Shown here: positions 25,456-35,640 of the stretch, piece after piece
Layout: the number at the start of each line of letters is the position of its first letter
Numbering within the stretch: the first letter of the stretch is position 1
Assembly (NCBI RefSeq): GCF_900101845.1
Contig: NZ_FNAM01000022.1
Coordinates: 30,129 to 94,128 of the forward strand
Reading direction: 5' to 3'
DNA length: 64,000 nt
Origin: Sporomusa acidovorans
Lineage (GTDB): Bacteria; Bacillota; Negativicutes; Sporomusales; Sporomusaceae
The notes under the pieces: model-generated
What the model saw: only the letters and a program-made list of their open reading frames with translations
Told to the model about the DNA's origin: nothing
Database searches by the model: none
Position numbers and translations under genes: made by a program

Positions 25456-25484
25456 TGCGCTGTGTTGGCGCAATATGATATAAT
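25456..25484 (+). promoter_or_regulatory. Extended -10 promoter with overlapping inverted repeat for the chaperone operon
   Basis: TGATATAAT (25476-25484) is an extended -10 element. The inverted repeat TGCGC-N7-GCGCA (25456-25472) occupies the -35 position, where no -35 hexamer is recognisable. This suggests repressor- or activator-dependent transcription of the GrpE-DnaK-J genes. Confidence 0.5.
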
Positions 25485-25526
25485 ATAATTTAGTTTGGCA
25501 CTAATGCACGAAAAGGAAGGCATATC

Positions 25527-26183
25527 ATGAACTGGTTTTTTTGGAAAAGGAATAACTGCAAGGAAGCGGATACCAGAATAGAGCAATTGGACGAAAATCT
25601 GCAGCAAATTAAAGATATGATACTTGCTGTAGGCAATACAGTTAATGATTGCTTGCTACAGCAGGAAGAGAGCGGTAAACAACTGACAAGATTGACTCGC
25701 CTGCAGTATAAAAGCGGGCAGGAAACACAGAGCAAGCTGGAACAGGTAGCGCAAGGCTTGCTGGCGGCGCAGCAGTGGCAGGACAAGTGTGGCGAGCTTG
25801 AGGCGCAAGCCAGCGTATGGAACCGGCAGCGGCAGTATGCGCTGGATGTATTGATAACCCAGTTAGATGACCTTGACAGTGCTTGCGCCGGGTTTAAAGG
25901 GGCTGAAAGTAATGATTGGCAGCCGTTGTTTGCAGGGTGGGCTCACAGAATAGTAACAGCGCTTGCGGAAATGGGGATTTATGAAATCGAGGTCATTGGG
26001 AAGGTATTTGACCCGCAAATAGCTGAAGGGCTGGGAACCGTGCTCCGGCCGCCGGCAGTTGAGGCTGCTATTCCTTATGAAGTGGCAGAAGTTGTAAAAC
26101 GCGGTTTTATCAATAGCGAGGGACAGTTATTGCGTAAAGCGCAAGTAATTACCTATCTGGAGGGAATAGGATCAAATGATTAA
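25527..26183 (+). CDS. GrpE-like nucleotide exchange factor (operon-specific)
   Basis: A 218-residue protein with a long N-terminal coiled coil (about 10-85, heptad-like Leu/Gln/Glu pattern) and a C-terminal beta domain (about 145-218) with the GrpE-type pattern [23 protein letters not shown] and [23 protein letters not shown]. It should release ADP from the Hsp70 encoded next, whose start codon it overlaps by 8 bp. It starts with the unusual [10 protein letters not shown]. The divergence from housekeeping GrpE and the operon with its own Hsp70 and J protein argue for a specialised chaperone set. Confidence 0.82.
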   Translation: MNWFFWKRNNCKEADTRIEQLDENLQQIKDMILAVGNTVNDCLLQQEESGKQLTRLTRLQYKSGQETQSKLEQVAQGLLAAQQWQDKCGELEAQASVWNRQRQYALDVLITQLDDLDSACAGFKGAESNDWQPLFAGWAHRIVTALAEMGIYEIEVIGKVFDPQIAEGLGTVLRPPAVEAAIPYEVAEVVKRGFINSEGQLLRKAQVITYLEGIGSND

Positions 26184-28011
26184 CAAAACACGTCCGGTAG
26201 TAGGCATTGACTTAGGAACAACAAATTCGGCAGTAGCATACATTGCTAAGGGCAAGCCGGCGATCATTCCGTCGCCGCAAGGACAGCGGATTATTCCCTC
26301 AGTAGTTATGCTTGATCTGCAGGGCAAAATTCTGGTAGGCGATGCGGCAAGGGCTGCGCAAGTAGCTATGCCGGACCGGGTTGTAGCGGCAGTTAAACGA
26401 AAAATGGGCTCGAATGAGCCAGTCGTTATGGCCGGGCAGGCTTTTTCTCCTCAAGAAATTTCGGCCATGATTTTAAAGGAACTCAAAAGCTTTGTGGATA
26501 GCGCTTTGGGGGAAGGGGAAAAAGAAGCTGTTATTACCGTGCCGGCTTATTTTACTGATGAGCAGCGCCGGGCGACCAAGCAAGCGGGGGAATTGGCCGG
26601 GTTTGTGGTAGAACGGATTGTTAACGAACCGACAGCTGCCGCCTTGGCGTTTGGATTAGAACGGCTCGAGGAAGACAAGCATATTCTGGTATATGATTTA
26701 GGCGGCGGCACCTTTGACGTTTCGGTTGTCGAAATGATGAGCGGTATTTTGGAGGTAAAAGCATCAGCCGGCAATAATCACCTTGGTGGCGAGGATTTTG
26801 ATTGGCTGTTAGTGAATTGGCTGGCAGGCAAGATTAAAAAAAGCCATGGAATAGATCCGCTAAACGATATGCGGGCTAAGAGCTTGCTTAAGGAACAGGC
26901 CGAAAAGATTAAGATCGAATTATCTTCTGCTGAAAAAACAGCCATCCATTTGCCCTTGGTAGTGATGAAAAATAATCGGCCGGTAGGTTTATCCACAGAA
27001 ATTACCAGGCAAGATTTTGTCGGCCTTATTGAGAACCTGCTTACCGAGACTGTGGAGTGTGTACGGCGAGCCATGGCTGACGCCAAGGTGGAAGTGTCTG
27101 AGATCCAGGAGATTTTGCTGGTGGGCGGCTCGACCCGCATACCACGGGTGCGTGAGCTGCTGACAGCGTTTTTTGGCAAAGAACCGCGGTGTGACGTTAA
27201 TCCTGATGAGGCAGTGGCGTTAGGGGCAGCGGTGCAGGCTGGCTTAAAATCAGGCGAGTTGTCGGACAGTGGTCTGATTATTACCGATGTAGCACCATTT
27301 TCATTAGGGACAAGTATCTTGGATGAACACAGAGGGATGACCCGCGACGGTGTATTCAGCGTAATTATTCCCCGGAATACTACTATACCGGTAACCCGTA
27401 CTGAACGGTTCTATACAGCCACGCCGGGGCAAACTTCCGTCCAGGTTGATATTTATCAGGGTGAGCATGAACTGGTAAAATATAATCACAGTTTGGGAGA
27501 GTTTTTGCTGGAAGGTATACCGGCTAATTACAGGAAAGTGGAGCCTATTGATATTACATACCGGTATAATCTCAATGGTATTTTAGAGGTTACTGCCAAA
27601 TGCGTCAGCAATGGCCGGGAAGAGTCGCTGACCGTCCAGGACGCATTAGCAAGAGATTCTGAACAGCAATTTGCGGCAAGTGTGGACAAGCTGCAGGCCC
27701 TGTATGAAAATGCGCCAAAAGAGGAACCCGATATGGACAGTGAATATTATTTACCGGATTTTGCCGATGATGAGGACGGGGATGGGGCGGCAACGGCTTC
27801 CTTGGAAGAGCTCCGCGAAGAATTAGGCATGCTGCAGAACCGGCTAGCGGCAATCAAGCAAGAAAGCAACGAACTTACGCGGAAAAAGCTAGGTAAGCTT
27901 GAACACCGTTTGGACGAGGCCAAGTTGTTGGAAGATACGGCAGATATCCAAAAAATTATCGACGAGGCGACAGATGTGTTGATTGATTTGGAGATGGAGG
28001 CTGAGGAATAA
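26176..28011 (+). CDS. Hsp70/DnaK-family chaperone (paralogue)
   Basis: A 611-residue Hsp70. The ATPase domain (about 1-375) has the phosphate loops [13 protein letters not shown] and [15 protein letters not shown] and the adenosine loop [11 protein letters not shown]; the substrate-binding domain follows (about 385-500), then an acidic linker ([17 protein letters not shown]) and a C-terminal helical region without the usual DnaK EEVD-like end. It is somewhat diverged from housekeeping DnaK. Overlap with the GrpE-like gene and zero gap to the J-protein gene show one operon. The client is unknown. Confidence 0.93.
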   Translation: MINKTRPVVGIDLGTTNSAVAYIAKGKPAIIPSPQGQRIIPSVVMLDLQGKILVGDAARAAQVAMPDRVVAAVKRKMGSNEPVVMAGQAFSPQEISAMILKELKSFVDSALGEGEKEAVITVPAYFTDEQRRATKQAGELAGFVVERIVNEPTAAALAFGLERLEEDKHILVYDLGGGTFDVSVVEMMSGILEVKASAGNNHLGGEDFDWLLVNWLAGKIKKSHGIDPLNDMRAKSLLKEQAEKIKIELSSAEKTAIHLPLVVMKNNRPVGLSTEITRQDFVGLIENLLTETVECVRRAMADAKVEVSEIQEILLVGGSTRIPRVRELLTAFFGKEPRCDVNPDEAVALGAAVQAGLKSGELSDSGLIITDVAPFSLGTSILDEHRGMTRDGVFSVIIPRNTTIPVTRTERFYTATPGQTSVQVDIYQGEHELVKYNHSLGEFLLEGIPANYRKVEPIDITYRYNLNGILEVTAKCVSNGREESLTVQDALARDSEQQFAASVDKLQALYENAPKEEPDMDSEYYLPDFADDEDGDGAATASLEELREELGMLQNRLAAIKQESNELTRKKLGKLEHRLDEAKLLEDTADIQKIIDEATDVLIDLEMEAEE

Positions 28012-29352
28012 ATGCCGGAGCAGGAAACGCTTTTCGCTGAGTTGCTTCACCAAGAGAGTAGTCCGGTTCCCGGACAGGCGGCTGCCGGGAAAAAAGGCGG
28101 CAAATCAGGACTAAAGCGGCGCAAGAAGGCCAAGCGCGAGGTAGAAGACTATTATGCTCTGTTAGAGATAAATCAAGATGCTGCAGCTGCTGAGATCAAG
28201 CGGGGGTATTTGCAAAAAATCAGACAATACCCGCCGGAGAACTATCCGGTAGAGTTTGAACAGATACGCAAAGCCTACGAAACCTTACGGGATGCTGAAC
28301 TGCGCAAAGAGTATGATATTGTGCGGCAGTACGGTGAATCTATTCAAGATTTAATGGAAGAAGCGGTTGGCGGCAAGGGGATAACAGCCCAGTCGGTCAA
28401 ACTTTTAGAGCGGGCTGTTAAGATTGATCCATCGCATGTCAGGGCCCGTCTGGCGCTTGCCTATGCCTATATTTCCCGTGGCAATGATATTGCTTTTCAG
28501 GGACATTTTTATGAACTTATGAGGCAAGCGGAGCCGGATAAGCGGCTTGAAATAAAGGCGACTAAAATTATGCAGCTGCTACGAGTAGGACGTACAACAG
28601 CGGCATTTGATGAATTGCAAAAAGTCACAGCAGCGCAGCCGGATGCGATTAAGAAAATTTGGCCTGTGTATATAAATGTTTATGGCGCAGCTTGCCGGGA
28701 GGATGAACTGCTGGCAGAGCTTGAAGCGGCCGTAAAAGCTATTGAAATACCGGAACCGGCTGACGCCGAGCTGTATTCAGCTTGGATTCAAGCTGTCAAT
28801 GCTTTTGACGAGGGCGGGAGAAAAGCCGACAGAGTTCTGAGCACCGCGAAAAAATGGTTGAAGAATTTTACGAATACGGCAGACCTGGTGCACATTTCGA
28901 AAATTTTTCTTAAAAAATATGAAAAATGCCGGGAAGAAACCGACTATTATGGCGCAAAAATATTCATTGATTTAGCCGGTATGGCCGACCGGAAAAATCC
29001 GGATTTGCGGCAATATGCGCAGGAAATCCAAACAATCGTGCAGATACTGCGGGAAGTTGATCGTATTTTTGAAGATGAAAGACTGTTTCCCGGCATTATT
29101 ATTGAGGTCTTGCGCTGGGTAGGTGATGAATTCCATGTTTTGGAGGACGAACTGGAAGAAATGTCCTACTGGCTGCCGCCAGAATTTCATGAAGAGATGT
29201 TAGACATGGATGAAGCTTATGCTGCCGGTATTTTGCTTTTGAAGAAGCGTTATCCTGTGATATACCGGCATTATCAACAGCGCTGGGAGGCTTTGTTTAA
29301 GGAAAAAACGGCTGGTTTAAACAGGGAAGAACGGCGCAGCTTAAGGTTGTAG
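28012..29352 (+). CDS. J-domain-like co-chaperone lacking the HPD motif, with TPR-like helical repeats
   Basis: A 446-residue protein. After a basic N-terminal stretch (KKGGKSGLKRRKKAKRE) comes a J-like domain (about 43-105): DYYALLEINQDAAAAEIKRGYLQKI, RQYPPENYPVEFEQIRKAYETLRDAE. The invariant HPD of true J domains is replaced by PPE in this position. The rest (about 120-446) is alpha-helical with TPR-like character (KLLERAVKIDPSHVRARLALAYAY). It probably targets the preceding Hsp70 to clients, but the missing HPD means its stimulation of ATPase activity cannot be assumed. ATG 28012 follows the dnaK-like stop directly. Confidence 0.85.
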   Translation: MPEQETLFAELLHQESSPVPGQAAAGKKGGKSGLKRRKKAKREVEDYYALLEINQDAAAAEIKRGYLQKIRQYPPENYPVEFEQIRKAYETLRDAELRKEYDIVRQYGESIQDLMEEAVGGKGITAQSVKLLERAVKIDPSHVRARLALAYAYISRGNDIAFQGHFYELMRQAEPDKRLEIKATKIMQLLRVGRTTAAFDELQKVTAAQPDAIKKIWPVYINVYGAACREDELLAELEAAVKAIEIPEPADAELYSAWIQAVNAFDEGGRKADRVLSTAKKWLKNFTNTADLVHISKIFLKKYEKCREETDYYGAKIFIDLAGMADRKNPDLRQYAQEIQTIVQILREVDRIFEDERLFPGIIIEVLRWVGDEFHVLEDELEEMSYWLPPEFHEEMLDMDEAYAAGILLLKKRYPVIYRHYQQRWEALFKEKTAGLNREERRSLRL

Positions 29353-29377
29353 GGTGTCGGTGAGTGTAAATGCCAAA

Positions 29378-29410
29378 TAAAAAATAGGCCAAGTCGGCCT
29401 ATTTTTTATT
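29378..29410. terminator. Bidirectional terminator between convergent genes
   Basis: AAAATAGGCC and GGCCTATTTT, with A-run and T-run on the two sides, separate the J-protein gene (plus) from the receptor gene (minus). It matches the copy at 25152-25187. Confidence 0.88.
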
Positions 29411-29424
29411 TGCTACGATTATAA

Positions 29425-31404
29425 TTAAAACTTTTGAGTTAGTTCAACAAACACTGTTCGTCCGGCGGCTAAGGTTTCCCGGTAATACTGGCGGTCAAAT
29501 AGATTGCTTACTTCCAGAGAAATGGCAGTATCGGGTGTAAAGCGATAAGAAAACTTAGTATCAACAACAAAGAATGGTTCGTAAGCACCGTAGCCGTTAG
29601 CCGGTTCGGTATTATTGTCCGATTCATAGGTACGGGATAGATAACGGCCCTCCAGGTTGGCAGTTAATTTTTCATGCTGATAGGTAAAACCAATATTAAA
29701 AGCATCTTTAGGTACGGTTGGAACTTGTTTGCCGACAAGCGTTGTGTCGGAATTGGCGGTGATTTTTGAATTGTTGTGGGTGTAATTGATATAACCGGAG
29801 GTTTCTGGACTAAACTTGTGGTTTAATTCCAACTCGATGCCTTTGATTTCCGCTTTACCGGCGTTTTTCCACTGTAACTCTTGTTTATCGGCAGTGAGCA
29901 TGCGAATAAATGACTGGTAAATCATATCAGTGACATTGTTTTGAAAAACAGAAACCTTTGCTGTCGTATTAGGGGAGACCTTGTGCGTTACGCCAAGCTC
30001 GTACGAATTGGCTTTCTCCGGTTTTAAATCAGGGTTCGGTAGTAAAAGCGTCCGGGTAACATCCCAGCGGCGGGATAGATTAAAGATAGACGGACTGGAA
30101 AAAGATTTTCCGGCGGAAGCATACCAGGTGGTGCTGGCATCTGCTTTAAAAAGAAGAGATGCTTTTGGCGAAAAGTTATTCTCCGATTTTTTTTGCATGC
30201 TGCCAGCGAGATTATAACCATTGGTAAATTTCCAGTTATCATAGCGTCCGCCAACGAGCATGGTAGTTTGCGGAGTGAATTCCATCTCATCTTGAAAGTA
30301 AATAGAGTTTGTGGTGGTTTTCCCGCCGGATCGCTCGAGTAATTTATTGATACTACTAATGTCACGCGGATTGGTTAATAAATAGGTTTTGCCGTCGCAT
30401 TTATCTACCTTTGAACTGACACCGACGGTTAGTGTATTATTAGGGTTGATTTTCCAGTTGAGGTTGACTTCACCTTCACGGGTTTTAACCGGATTGGTAT
30501 TATAATTTTTACCGGTAATTGTCCAGTAATCGCTGAAGTTCAGTTCACTGAAACGAAAATTTAGCATTTTATCCGGGGCAAGCTTCGCCTGATAGCCTAC
30601 CTTTAGGGTTTCATTAGTGCGATTGCCTCTGTCGGTTTTAATGGAGTATTGGTAAGTACCTTCAGAACGCCCTTTGCTGATGATAAGTTTATCGGTAGCG
30701 TTAATATGATAAATGATTTTACCACTGTATTGTTTATTGTCCGAACCAAATTTACCTTCGTCAGGGTTTGCCGGATTAAGAATATAGCCGTCGGTATCAT
30801 TTTTACTATAGTTAAGATAATATTCCAATTTGCCTTCAACACCGTTATGGCTGAAGGTTTGGGAGTGGGTGCCGTTGGTGCCTGTGCCCGCAGTTACGGT
30901 AGTTTCGGGCTTAGCCGCTTCTTTAGTAATAATATTGACTACGCCGCCCATGGCGCTTGAGCCGTACAAGGCAGAGAAGGGGCCACGGATGATTTCTACC
31001 CGTTCAATACTATCAATAGGGATACCGGACCACTGCGGGCCGCCAGTATAGCCATTATTAAGCGGCATGCCATCTTGCAGGAAAAGAACACGGTTTTGGC
31101 TAAGACCACGTATGGATATTTTAGTGCCCTTCATACCGCTTTGCTCTTTGATATACAAGCCGGGAACATTGCGTAGGGCATCGCTGAGGGTTCTTACATT
31201 GGATTTCTTCATGTCTTCTGCGGTAATGACCGTAACGGCGGCCGGAACATCCTTAATACTTTTCTCAGTTTTAGTGGCAGTTACAACGACTGTGTCTAAG
31301 TCAAATTGTTTGGTTTCTTCTGCGGTTGCGGCCACTGCTGAATTGCTCAGCAGCAGGCTTGTCAGTGCTGTCATTAGGGTTAATTTGTGCGGTTTTCTTA
31401 TCAT
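29425..31404 (-). CDS. TonB-dependent outer-membrane receptor in a Nik/Opp-type operon
   Basis: A 659-residue receptor: signal peptide (1-25), TonB box LDTVVVTATKTEKS, plug domain (about 45-165, with KISIRGLSQNRVLFLQDGMPL and ALYGSSAMGGVVNIITKE) and barrel ending FVELTQKF. It is the last gene of a minus-strand operon with a peptide/nickel-type importer, 19 bp after the binding-protein gene, with GAGAGGAG as ribosome-binding site. This pairing fits import of a metallophore such as a nickel- or cobalt-binding small molecule. A tail fragment of a near-identical gene survives at 25197. Confidence 0.93.
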   Translation of the reverse strand: MIRKPHKLTLMTALTSLLLSNSAVAATAEETKQFDLDTVVVTATKTEKSIKDVPAAVTVITAEDMKKSNVRTLSDALRNVPGLYIKEQSGMKGTKISIRGLSQNRVLFLQDGMPLNNGYTGGPQWSGIPIDSIERVEIIRGPFSALYGSSAMGGVVNIITKEAAKPETTVTAGTGTNGTHSQTFSHNGVEGKLEYYLNYSKNDTDGYILNPANPDEGKFGSDNKQYSGKIIYHINATDKLIISKGRSEGTYQYSIKTDRGNRTNETLKVGYQAKLAPDKMLNFRFSELNFSDYWTITGKNYNTNPVKTREGEVNLNWKINPNNTLTVGVSSKVDKCDGKTYLLTNPRDISSINKLLERSGGKTTTNSIYFQDEMEFTPQTTMLVGGRYDNWKFTNGYNLAGSMQKKSENNFSPKASLLFKADASTTWYASAGKSFSSPSIFNLSRRWDVTRTLLLPNPDLKPEKANSYELGVTHKVSPNTTAKVSVFQNNVTDMIYQSFIRMLTADKQELQWKNAGKAEIKGIELELNHKFSPETSGYINYTHNNSKITANSDTTLVGKQVPTVPKDAFNIGFTYQHEKLTANLEGRYLSRTYESDNNTEPANGYGAYEPFFVVDTKFSYRFTPDTAISLEVSNLFDRQYYRETLAAGRTVFVELTQKF

Positions 31405-31423
31405 AATAGGTTAGCTCCTCTCG

Positions 31424-33025
31424 TCATTGGACAATTTTTTGCAGGGAGTACCATGTTTCTTCATTAAGAACGCCGTACATGGGGCTTATCTTCCAACCAG
31501 TCAGCGTCGCATTGTGCGGTTGGATGAAGTTATCCCAATAAAGCGGGATGGCGGGGAGGTTTTCCGCATAATATTGCTGCAGGGCAGCACTGTATTTTTT
31601 GTATTCTTCAGGAGCAAGGGTGCTATTCAGCTTGTCTGCAAGGTCTTTAAACTTGGTGTCGCCTACCATTGCCCAGCCGATATTGCGGGCATCGATATAG
31701 CCTGTGCCCATGCCGCCCCACATCATCATGCCCCAGGGAGTGGTGCGGGAGAGCAGGCTGGTATGGGATTTGTCCTTATCGCTAATGGTCCGGTAGAGCG
31801 TGGCATCCACTGTTTTGAGGGTAAGCTTAACCCCGATGTTGGCAAAATATTTTTGCAGAAGTTCAGCCAGTCGGATATTTTCCGGGATATCGTTGCGCAG
31901 GAGCAGTTCAAAGGTGAGCGGCCGGCCGTCTTTTTCCCGGATAGCGCTGCCTGTTAGGCGGTAGCCGGCCTGTTCCAGCACAAGCCGGGCTTTTTCCGGA
32001 TTAAATTCCAGCGGGCGGGTTTCGACAAAGCCTTGTGTGCCTCGCGGCACAAGGCCGGCAGTTGGTACAGTACCATTGTTAACCGCAAATAAACGGACAA
32101 GTTCGTCATAGTCAATGGCGTAGGAAAGTGCGGTGCGGACCTGCGGGTCGTTGACCAGGGGCTTAGTAACATTGAAGATCAAGGCTTTGCCGACACCCAG
32201 ATTGGGAATATTTATGATTTTTAGCTTGGGGTTCCTAGCCAGACTGGCGGCATAAATGGGGTCGGTTCCCGTCGAATAGGTATAGGGCAGGTCGACTTCG
32301 CCATTTTGCAATGCCATATAGAGCGCATCGGGATTTTTAAACAGCCGGACTTTGATTTCCGGTATGGGCGGTGTGCCGCGAAAGTAAGTATTATTAGCTT
32401 TAAAGGTAACAATGCCGGCATTGGGATCAAATTTCTCAAATTTATACGCTCCGCAGCCGATGGCCGCTTGGGGGTCATTATAGGCAGCCGGATTATCCAC
32501 CATCGCAAAAATATGCTGCGGCAGGACTCTCAGTACTAGCAAATTGACCAGAAAACGGGGATTAGGCTGAGAAAGGGTGATGACAACAGTTTGATCATCA
32601 GGGGCTGCTATTGATTTGACCAAGGAAAAATGCCGCTTATACTCGACGCTGTGTTTGATGCTGTATTCGATGGTGAATTTTACATCAGCGGCTGTCACTT
32701 TAGTGCCATCATGCCAGGTTACGCCGTCCTGCAGGCGGAAGGTCCAGGTTTGACCGTCGGGAGTATTCCAGGACTTAGCTAAATCACCGGTAAAATTACT
32801 GTTTTCATTCAGTTTGACAAGTCCTTTATGAGTAAAGATGGAACGCAGTATACCGAAGTTATAGTCATCAATATTGATGTTTTCTATTTTCATAGTGCTG
32901 CCGATGGTTAAAGACTGTATTGCCGCAGAACTGTCGGCAACGGCTTGCTTGTGATTGCCGCAACCGGTAATGAGGCAAGTGAAAAGCAGGATTAATAAGA
33001 GTCCGAGAGCAGGTAAACGCCGCAT
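31424..33025 (-). CDS. Family 5 (NikA/OppA-type) ABC substrate-binding lipoprotein
   Basis: A 533-residue lipoprotein with a signal peptide ending LITGC (lipobox) and the family 5 solute-binding fold: LTIGSTMKIENINIDDYNFG, FTHKGLVKLNENSNFTGDLAKSWN, TWTFRLQDGVTWHDGTKVTAADV, and C-terminal YYAENLPAIPLYW. I start at 33025 because GGAGG lies 7 nt before that ATG. It should collect cargo delivered by the adjacent TonB receptor. Peptides, nickel or metallophores are all substrates of this family; the context favours a metal complex. Confidence 0.92.
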   Translation of the reverse strand: MRRLPALGLLLILLFTCLITGCGNHKQAVADSSAAIQSLTIGSTMKIENINIDDYNFGILRSIFTHKGLVKLNENSNFTGDLAKSWNTPDGQTWTFRLQDGVTWHDGTKVTAADVKFTIEYSIKHSVEYKRHFSLVKSIAAPDDQTVVITLSQPNPRFLVNLLVLRVLPQHIFAMVDNPAAYNDPQAAIGCGAYKFEKFDPNAGIVTFKANNTYFRGTPPIPEIKVRLFKNPDALYMALQNGEVDLPYTYSTGTDPIYAASLARNPKLKIINIPNLGVGKALIFNVTKPLVNDPQVRTALSYAIDYDELVRLFAVNNGTVPTAGLVPRGTQGFVETRPLEFNPEKARLVLEQAGYRLTGSAIREKDGRPLTFELLLRNDIPENIRLAELLQKYFANIGVKLTLKTVDATLYRTISDKDKSHTSLLSRTTPWGMMMWGGMGTGYIDARNIGWAMVGDTKFKDLADKLNSTLAPEEYKKYSAALQQYYAENLPAIPLYWDNFIQPHNATLTGWKISPMYGVLNEETWYSLQKIVQ

Positions 33026-33088
33026 TCTATTCCTCCATTTATGTTTTGTATAGTTTGCCAATACACCATCCGCCTGCAGCATTCTTCA

Positions 33089-33850
33089 TCACGTAGATAA
33101 CATGGCCTGGCGCAGGGAAAACAGGCCGCCTGACCGGGGTAGAATTTCTGAGGGAAGACCGGCTATGACAATTTTGCCGTTTGCCATGCTGACCATGTGA
33201 TCGGCGCAGCTTTTGATAATGTCGGGGTCATGGGAGATTAAGATAAGGCTGAGACCGGTTTGCTGCTGAACGGTTTTGAGTAGAGCAAGGATTTGCGCTT
33301 GGACGGAATTATCCAGCATAGCCGTAGGTTCATCGGCAATAATAACTTCCGGCTCAAGACCTAACGCTCTGGCGATAACAATACGCTGCGCCTGCCCGCC
33401 GGAGATTTGCCAGGGGTATTTTGCCAGCACATCAGGCGATAGTTGGGTAATATGTAAAAGCTTGTCCAATTTGTCTAAGCCCTGGCGGCGAGAGTGGATT
33501 AGCTTATGGACATAGAGCGGTTCAAGCAGTGCGCTGCCGATTGTTTGCCGGGGATCAAGCGCCAGGCCGGGGTGTTGAAATATCATTTGCAATTTGCGGC
33601 AGAAAAGTTTTCGTTGGGACGCTGTCAAGCGGGTAAGCGAGCTTCCCTGATAAACAACCTGGCCGGCCGTTGGCGGGAGAAGTCCGGCTATCAGCCGGGC
33701 TAGCGTTGACTTGCCGCTGCCGCTTGCTCCCATGATGCCTAAGGTTTTTCCCGGCGCTACCTGGAAAGAGACATCGCGTACGGCATACGTTATGTTCTTG
33801 GTTAATAAACCGTGGATAAAATATTTGGTTAGATGGATTACTTCAAGCAT
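33089..33850 (-). CDS. NikE/OppF-type ABC transporter ATPase
   Basis: A 253-residue ATPase with Walker A GASGSGKST, Q-loop (MIFQHPGLALDPRQTIG), signature ISGGQAQRI, Walker B VIIADEPTAML and the switch His in LILISHD. It is the second nucleotide-binding subunit of the importer and begins inside the stop region of the first. It is slightly shorter than OppF at the C-terminus, where it lacks the long extension. Confidence 0.92.
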   Translation of the reverse strand: MLEVIHLTKYFIHGLLTKNITYAVRDVSFQVAPGKTLGIMGASGSGKSTLARLIAGLLPPTAGQVVYQGSSLTRLTASQRKLFCRKLQMIFQHPGLALDPRQTIGSALLEPLYVHKLIHSRRQGLDKLDKLLHITQLSPDVLAKYPWQISGGQAQRIVIARALGLEPEVIIADEPTAMLDNSVQAQILALLKTVQQQTGLSLILISHDPDIIKSCADHMVSMANGKIVIAGLPSEILPRSGGLFSLRQAMLST

Positions 33851-34784
33851 GCCAGCACCTCACAACAGAATATGATCCGCACTGTTGCAGGGAGGGATGT
33901 TCGGTCAGGCAAAGCTGTTGCTGAGAAGCACTTAAATTGGTATACAGAGCGCACCGCTCTGCAAAACGGCAGCCGGCAGGCAGTTCGGTCATCATAGGCG
34001 GCAGACCGGGAATGGGAATAAGGCCCTGCGACGGGTGGGCGGCTAATAATTGGCGGGTATAGGGGTGTCGCGGCTTAGACAGGATGGTTTCAGCCTGGCC
34101 TGTTTCTACAATCTCACCGGCGTACATGACGATAACAGCCTGGCAAGTGGCAGCAACCTCAATATCGTGGGTAATGATGAGCAGGGCGCTACTCTCCAAT
34201 ATCCGGTGCATGAGCAAGACATTTTGATTACGGGTGTCAAGGTCAAGTCCTTTCGTGGGTTCATCGGCAATAACCAGCCGAGGTGTGCCGGCCGTAGCGA
34301 TCGCCAACAATACCCGCTGCGCCATTCCCCCGGACAATTGATGCGGATAGGCATGATAGACTGTCTCCGGCCGGGCAAACCCGGCCGCATGAAAAAGTTC
34401 AAGGGTGGCGTGATAAAGATCATTTTTATGTAACCTGGGTTTGACTTTTTGCAGAGCTTCCCTTACCTGGAACCCTGCCGTGAATACCGGATTAAGACTT
34501 CCCGCCGGATTTTGCGGGATAAGGGATAATTCTTTGCCGCGAATGCTTTTTAGCAGCCGCCCGGATAGCGGTTGGTCCTCCCAGGTAATCTTTCCCTGCG
34601 CGTGGGCATTAGCGGGCAGAATACCGACGATAGCCGCCGCCAGTACCGACTTGCCGCAGCCTGTTTCGCCAATGACAGCTGCTTTTGTTTTTTCGGCCAA
34701 AGCAAGATGGACTTCATTGACAGCCTGCAAGCGGGAGGGGCCGACAGTAAAAGTGACGCGTAACCGGTCAATGTTAAGCAGCAT
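33843..34784 (-). CDS. NikD/OppD-type ABC transporter ATPase
   Basis: A 313-residue ATPase: Walker A GETGCGKSV, signature LSGGMAQRV, Walker B LVIADEPTKGLD, switch region LLIITHD, and the C-terminal extension with the cysteine pattern CRFAERCALY..CL..C that in OppD-like proteins can bind an Fe-S cluster. ATG 34784 is taken as start (34796 also possible); it overlaps the end of the permease gene. It pairs with the ATPase at 33089. Confidence 0.92.
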   Translation of the reverse strand: MLLNIDRLRVTFTVGPSRLQAVNEVHLALAEKTKAAVIGETGCGKSVLAAAIVGILPANAHAQGKITWEDQPLSGRLLKSIRGKELSLIPQNPAGSLNPVFTAGFQVREALQKVKPRLHKNDLYHATLELFHAAGFARPETVYHAYPHQLSGGMAQRVLLAIATAGTPRLVIADEPTKGLDLDTRNQNVLLMHRILESSALLIITHDIEVAATCQAVIVMYAGEIVETGQAETILSKPRHPYTRQLLAAHPSQGLIPIPGLPPMMTELPAGCRFAERCALYTNLSASQQQLCLTEHPSLQQCGSYSVVRCWHA

Positions 34785-35622
34785 CGGCAGTATCATCCGG
34801 TGATGTCTGTATTTTATTTTCCCTGGACATTTGCTCCAACGAAAAACCAAGCAGCGTGAAACCCAGTGTGGCGGCAGCAATGCACAGGCCGGGCGGCAGA
34901 TACCAGTGCCACAGGTCGTTGACGAAGCCGCCGCGATGAAAAGCGTAGTAGAGGATTGTCCCCCAGCTTATTGTCAAAGGGTCGCCAAGTCCGAGAAAGC
35001 TAAGTGCCGATTCATTCAGCATAGCGTACGCTACGGAAAGAATAAATTTGGCGGCAATGACTTCCGCTACGTTGGGAAAAATATGTTTGAGGATAATTTG
35101 ATATTCCGGAATGCCAAGCCCCTGCAGGGCTTCCACAAAAGGAAGATTTCGAAGCTGCAGTACACGGGCTTTAACTACTCTGGCTGTAGAACACCAACTG
35201 AGCAGGCCAATAATGGCAACAATATTGCCAAGGTTTGGTCCAAGATAAGCGGCTAAGGTTATCATGAGCGGCAGCATCGGAATCAGCAGGATAATATCAA
35301 TGAAGCCGTTGAGAAGATGGGCTGTATAACCCCGGCAGTAACCTGCCAAGATACCGATGGTCGCACCCAAGCCGGCGGAAGCGACCGCGGCGGTGATACC
35401 GACAAGCAGAGAAACACGGCTGGCAAGCAGGAGTTGCGTGAAAATATCATGACCGACATCATCGCAACCTAATAGATGCTCAGCTGAAGGCACCGCAAAC
35501 GGCGTAAACCGCTCAGAGGAGGAGTAAGGGACCAAGAGTGGCGCCAATAGTGCGAGCAGTAGCAGCGCCAGCAGCAGCAATAAACCGCAGTACGCCGTAG
35601 CCGGCAGGCGGTAGAGGGACAT
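34774..35622 (-). CDS. NikC/OppC-type ABC transporter permease
   Basis: A 282-residue permease with about six helices; residues 1-40 form the first helix and the APLLVPYSSSERFTPFAVPSAEHLLGCDDVGHDIF segment typical of OppC/NikC follows (shown in part). The coupling loop EALQGLGIPEYQIILKHIFPN lies near residues 165-185. GGAGG precedes ATG 35622. It is translationally coupled to both neighbours. Confidence 0.92.
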   Translation of the reverse strand: MSLYRLPATAYCGLLLLLALLLLALLAPLLVPYSSSERFTPFAVPSAEHLLGCDDVGHDIFTQLLLASRVSLLVGITAAVASAGLGATIGILAGYCRGYTAHLLNGFIDIILLIPMLPLMITLAAYLGPNLGNIVAIIGLLSWCSTARVVKARVLQLRNLPFVEALQGLGIPEYQIILKHIFPNVAEVIAAKFILSVAYAMLNESALSFLGLGDPLTISWGTILYYAFHRGGFVNDLWHWYLPPGLCIAAATLGFTLLGFSLEQMSRENKIQTSPDDTADAA

Positions 35623-35640
35623 AAAAAAGCCTCCGTGATG

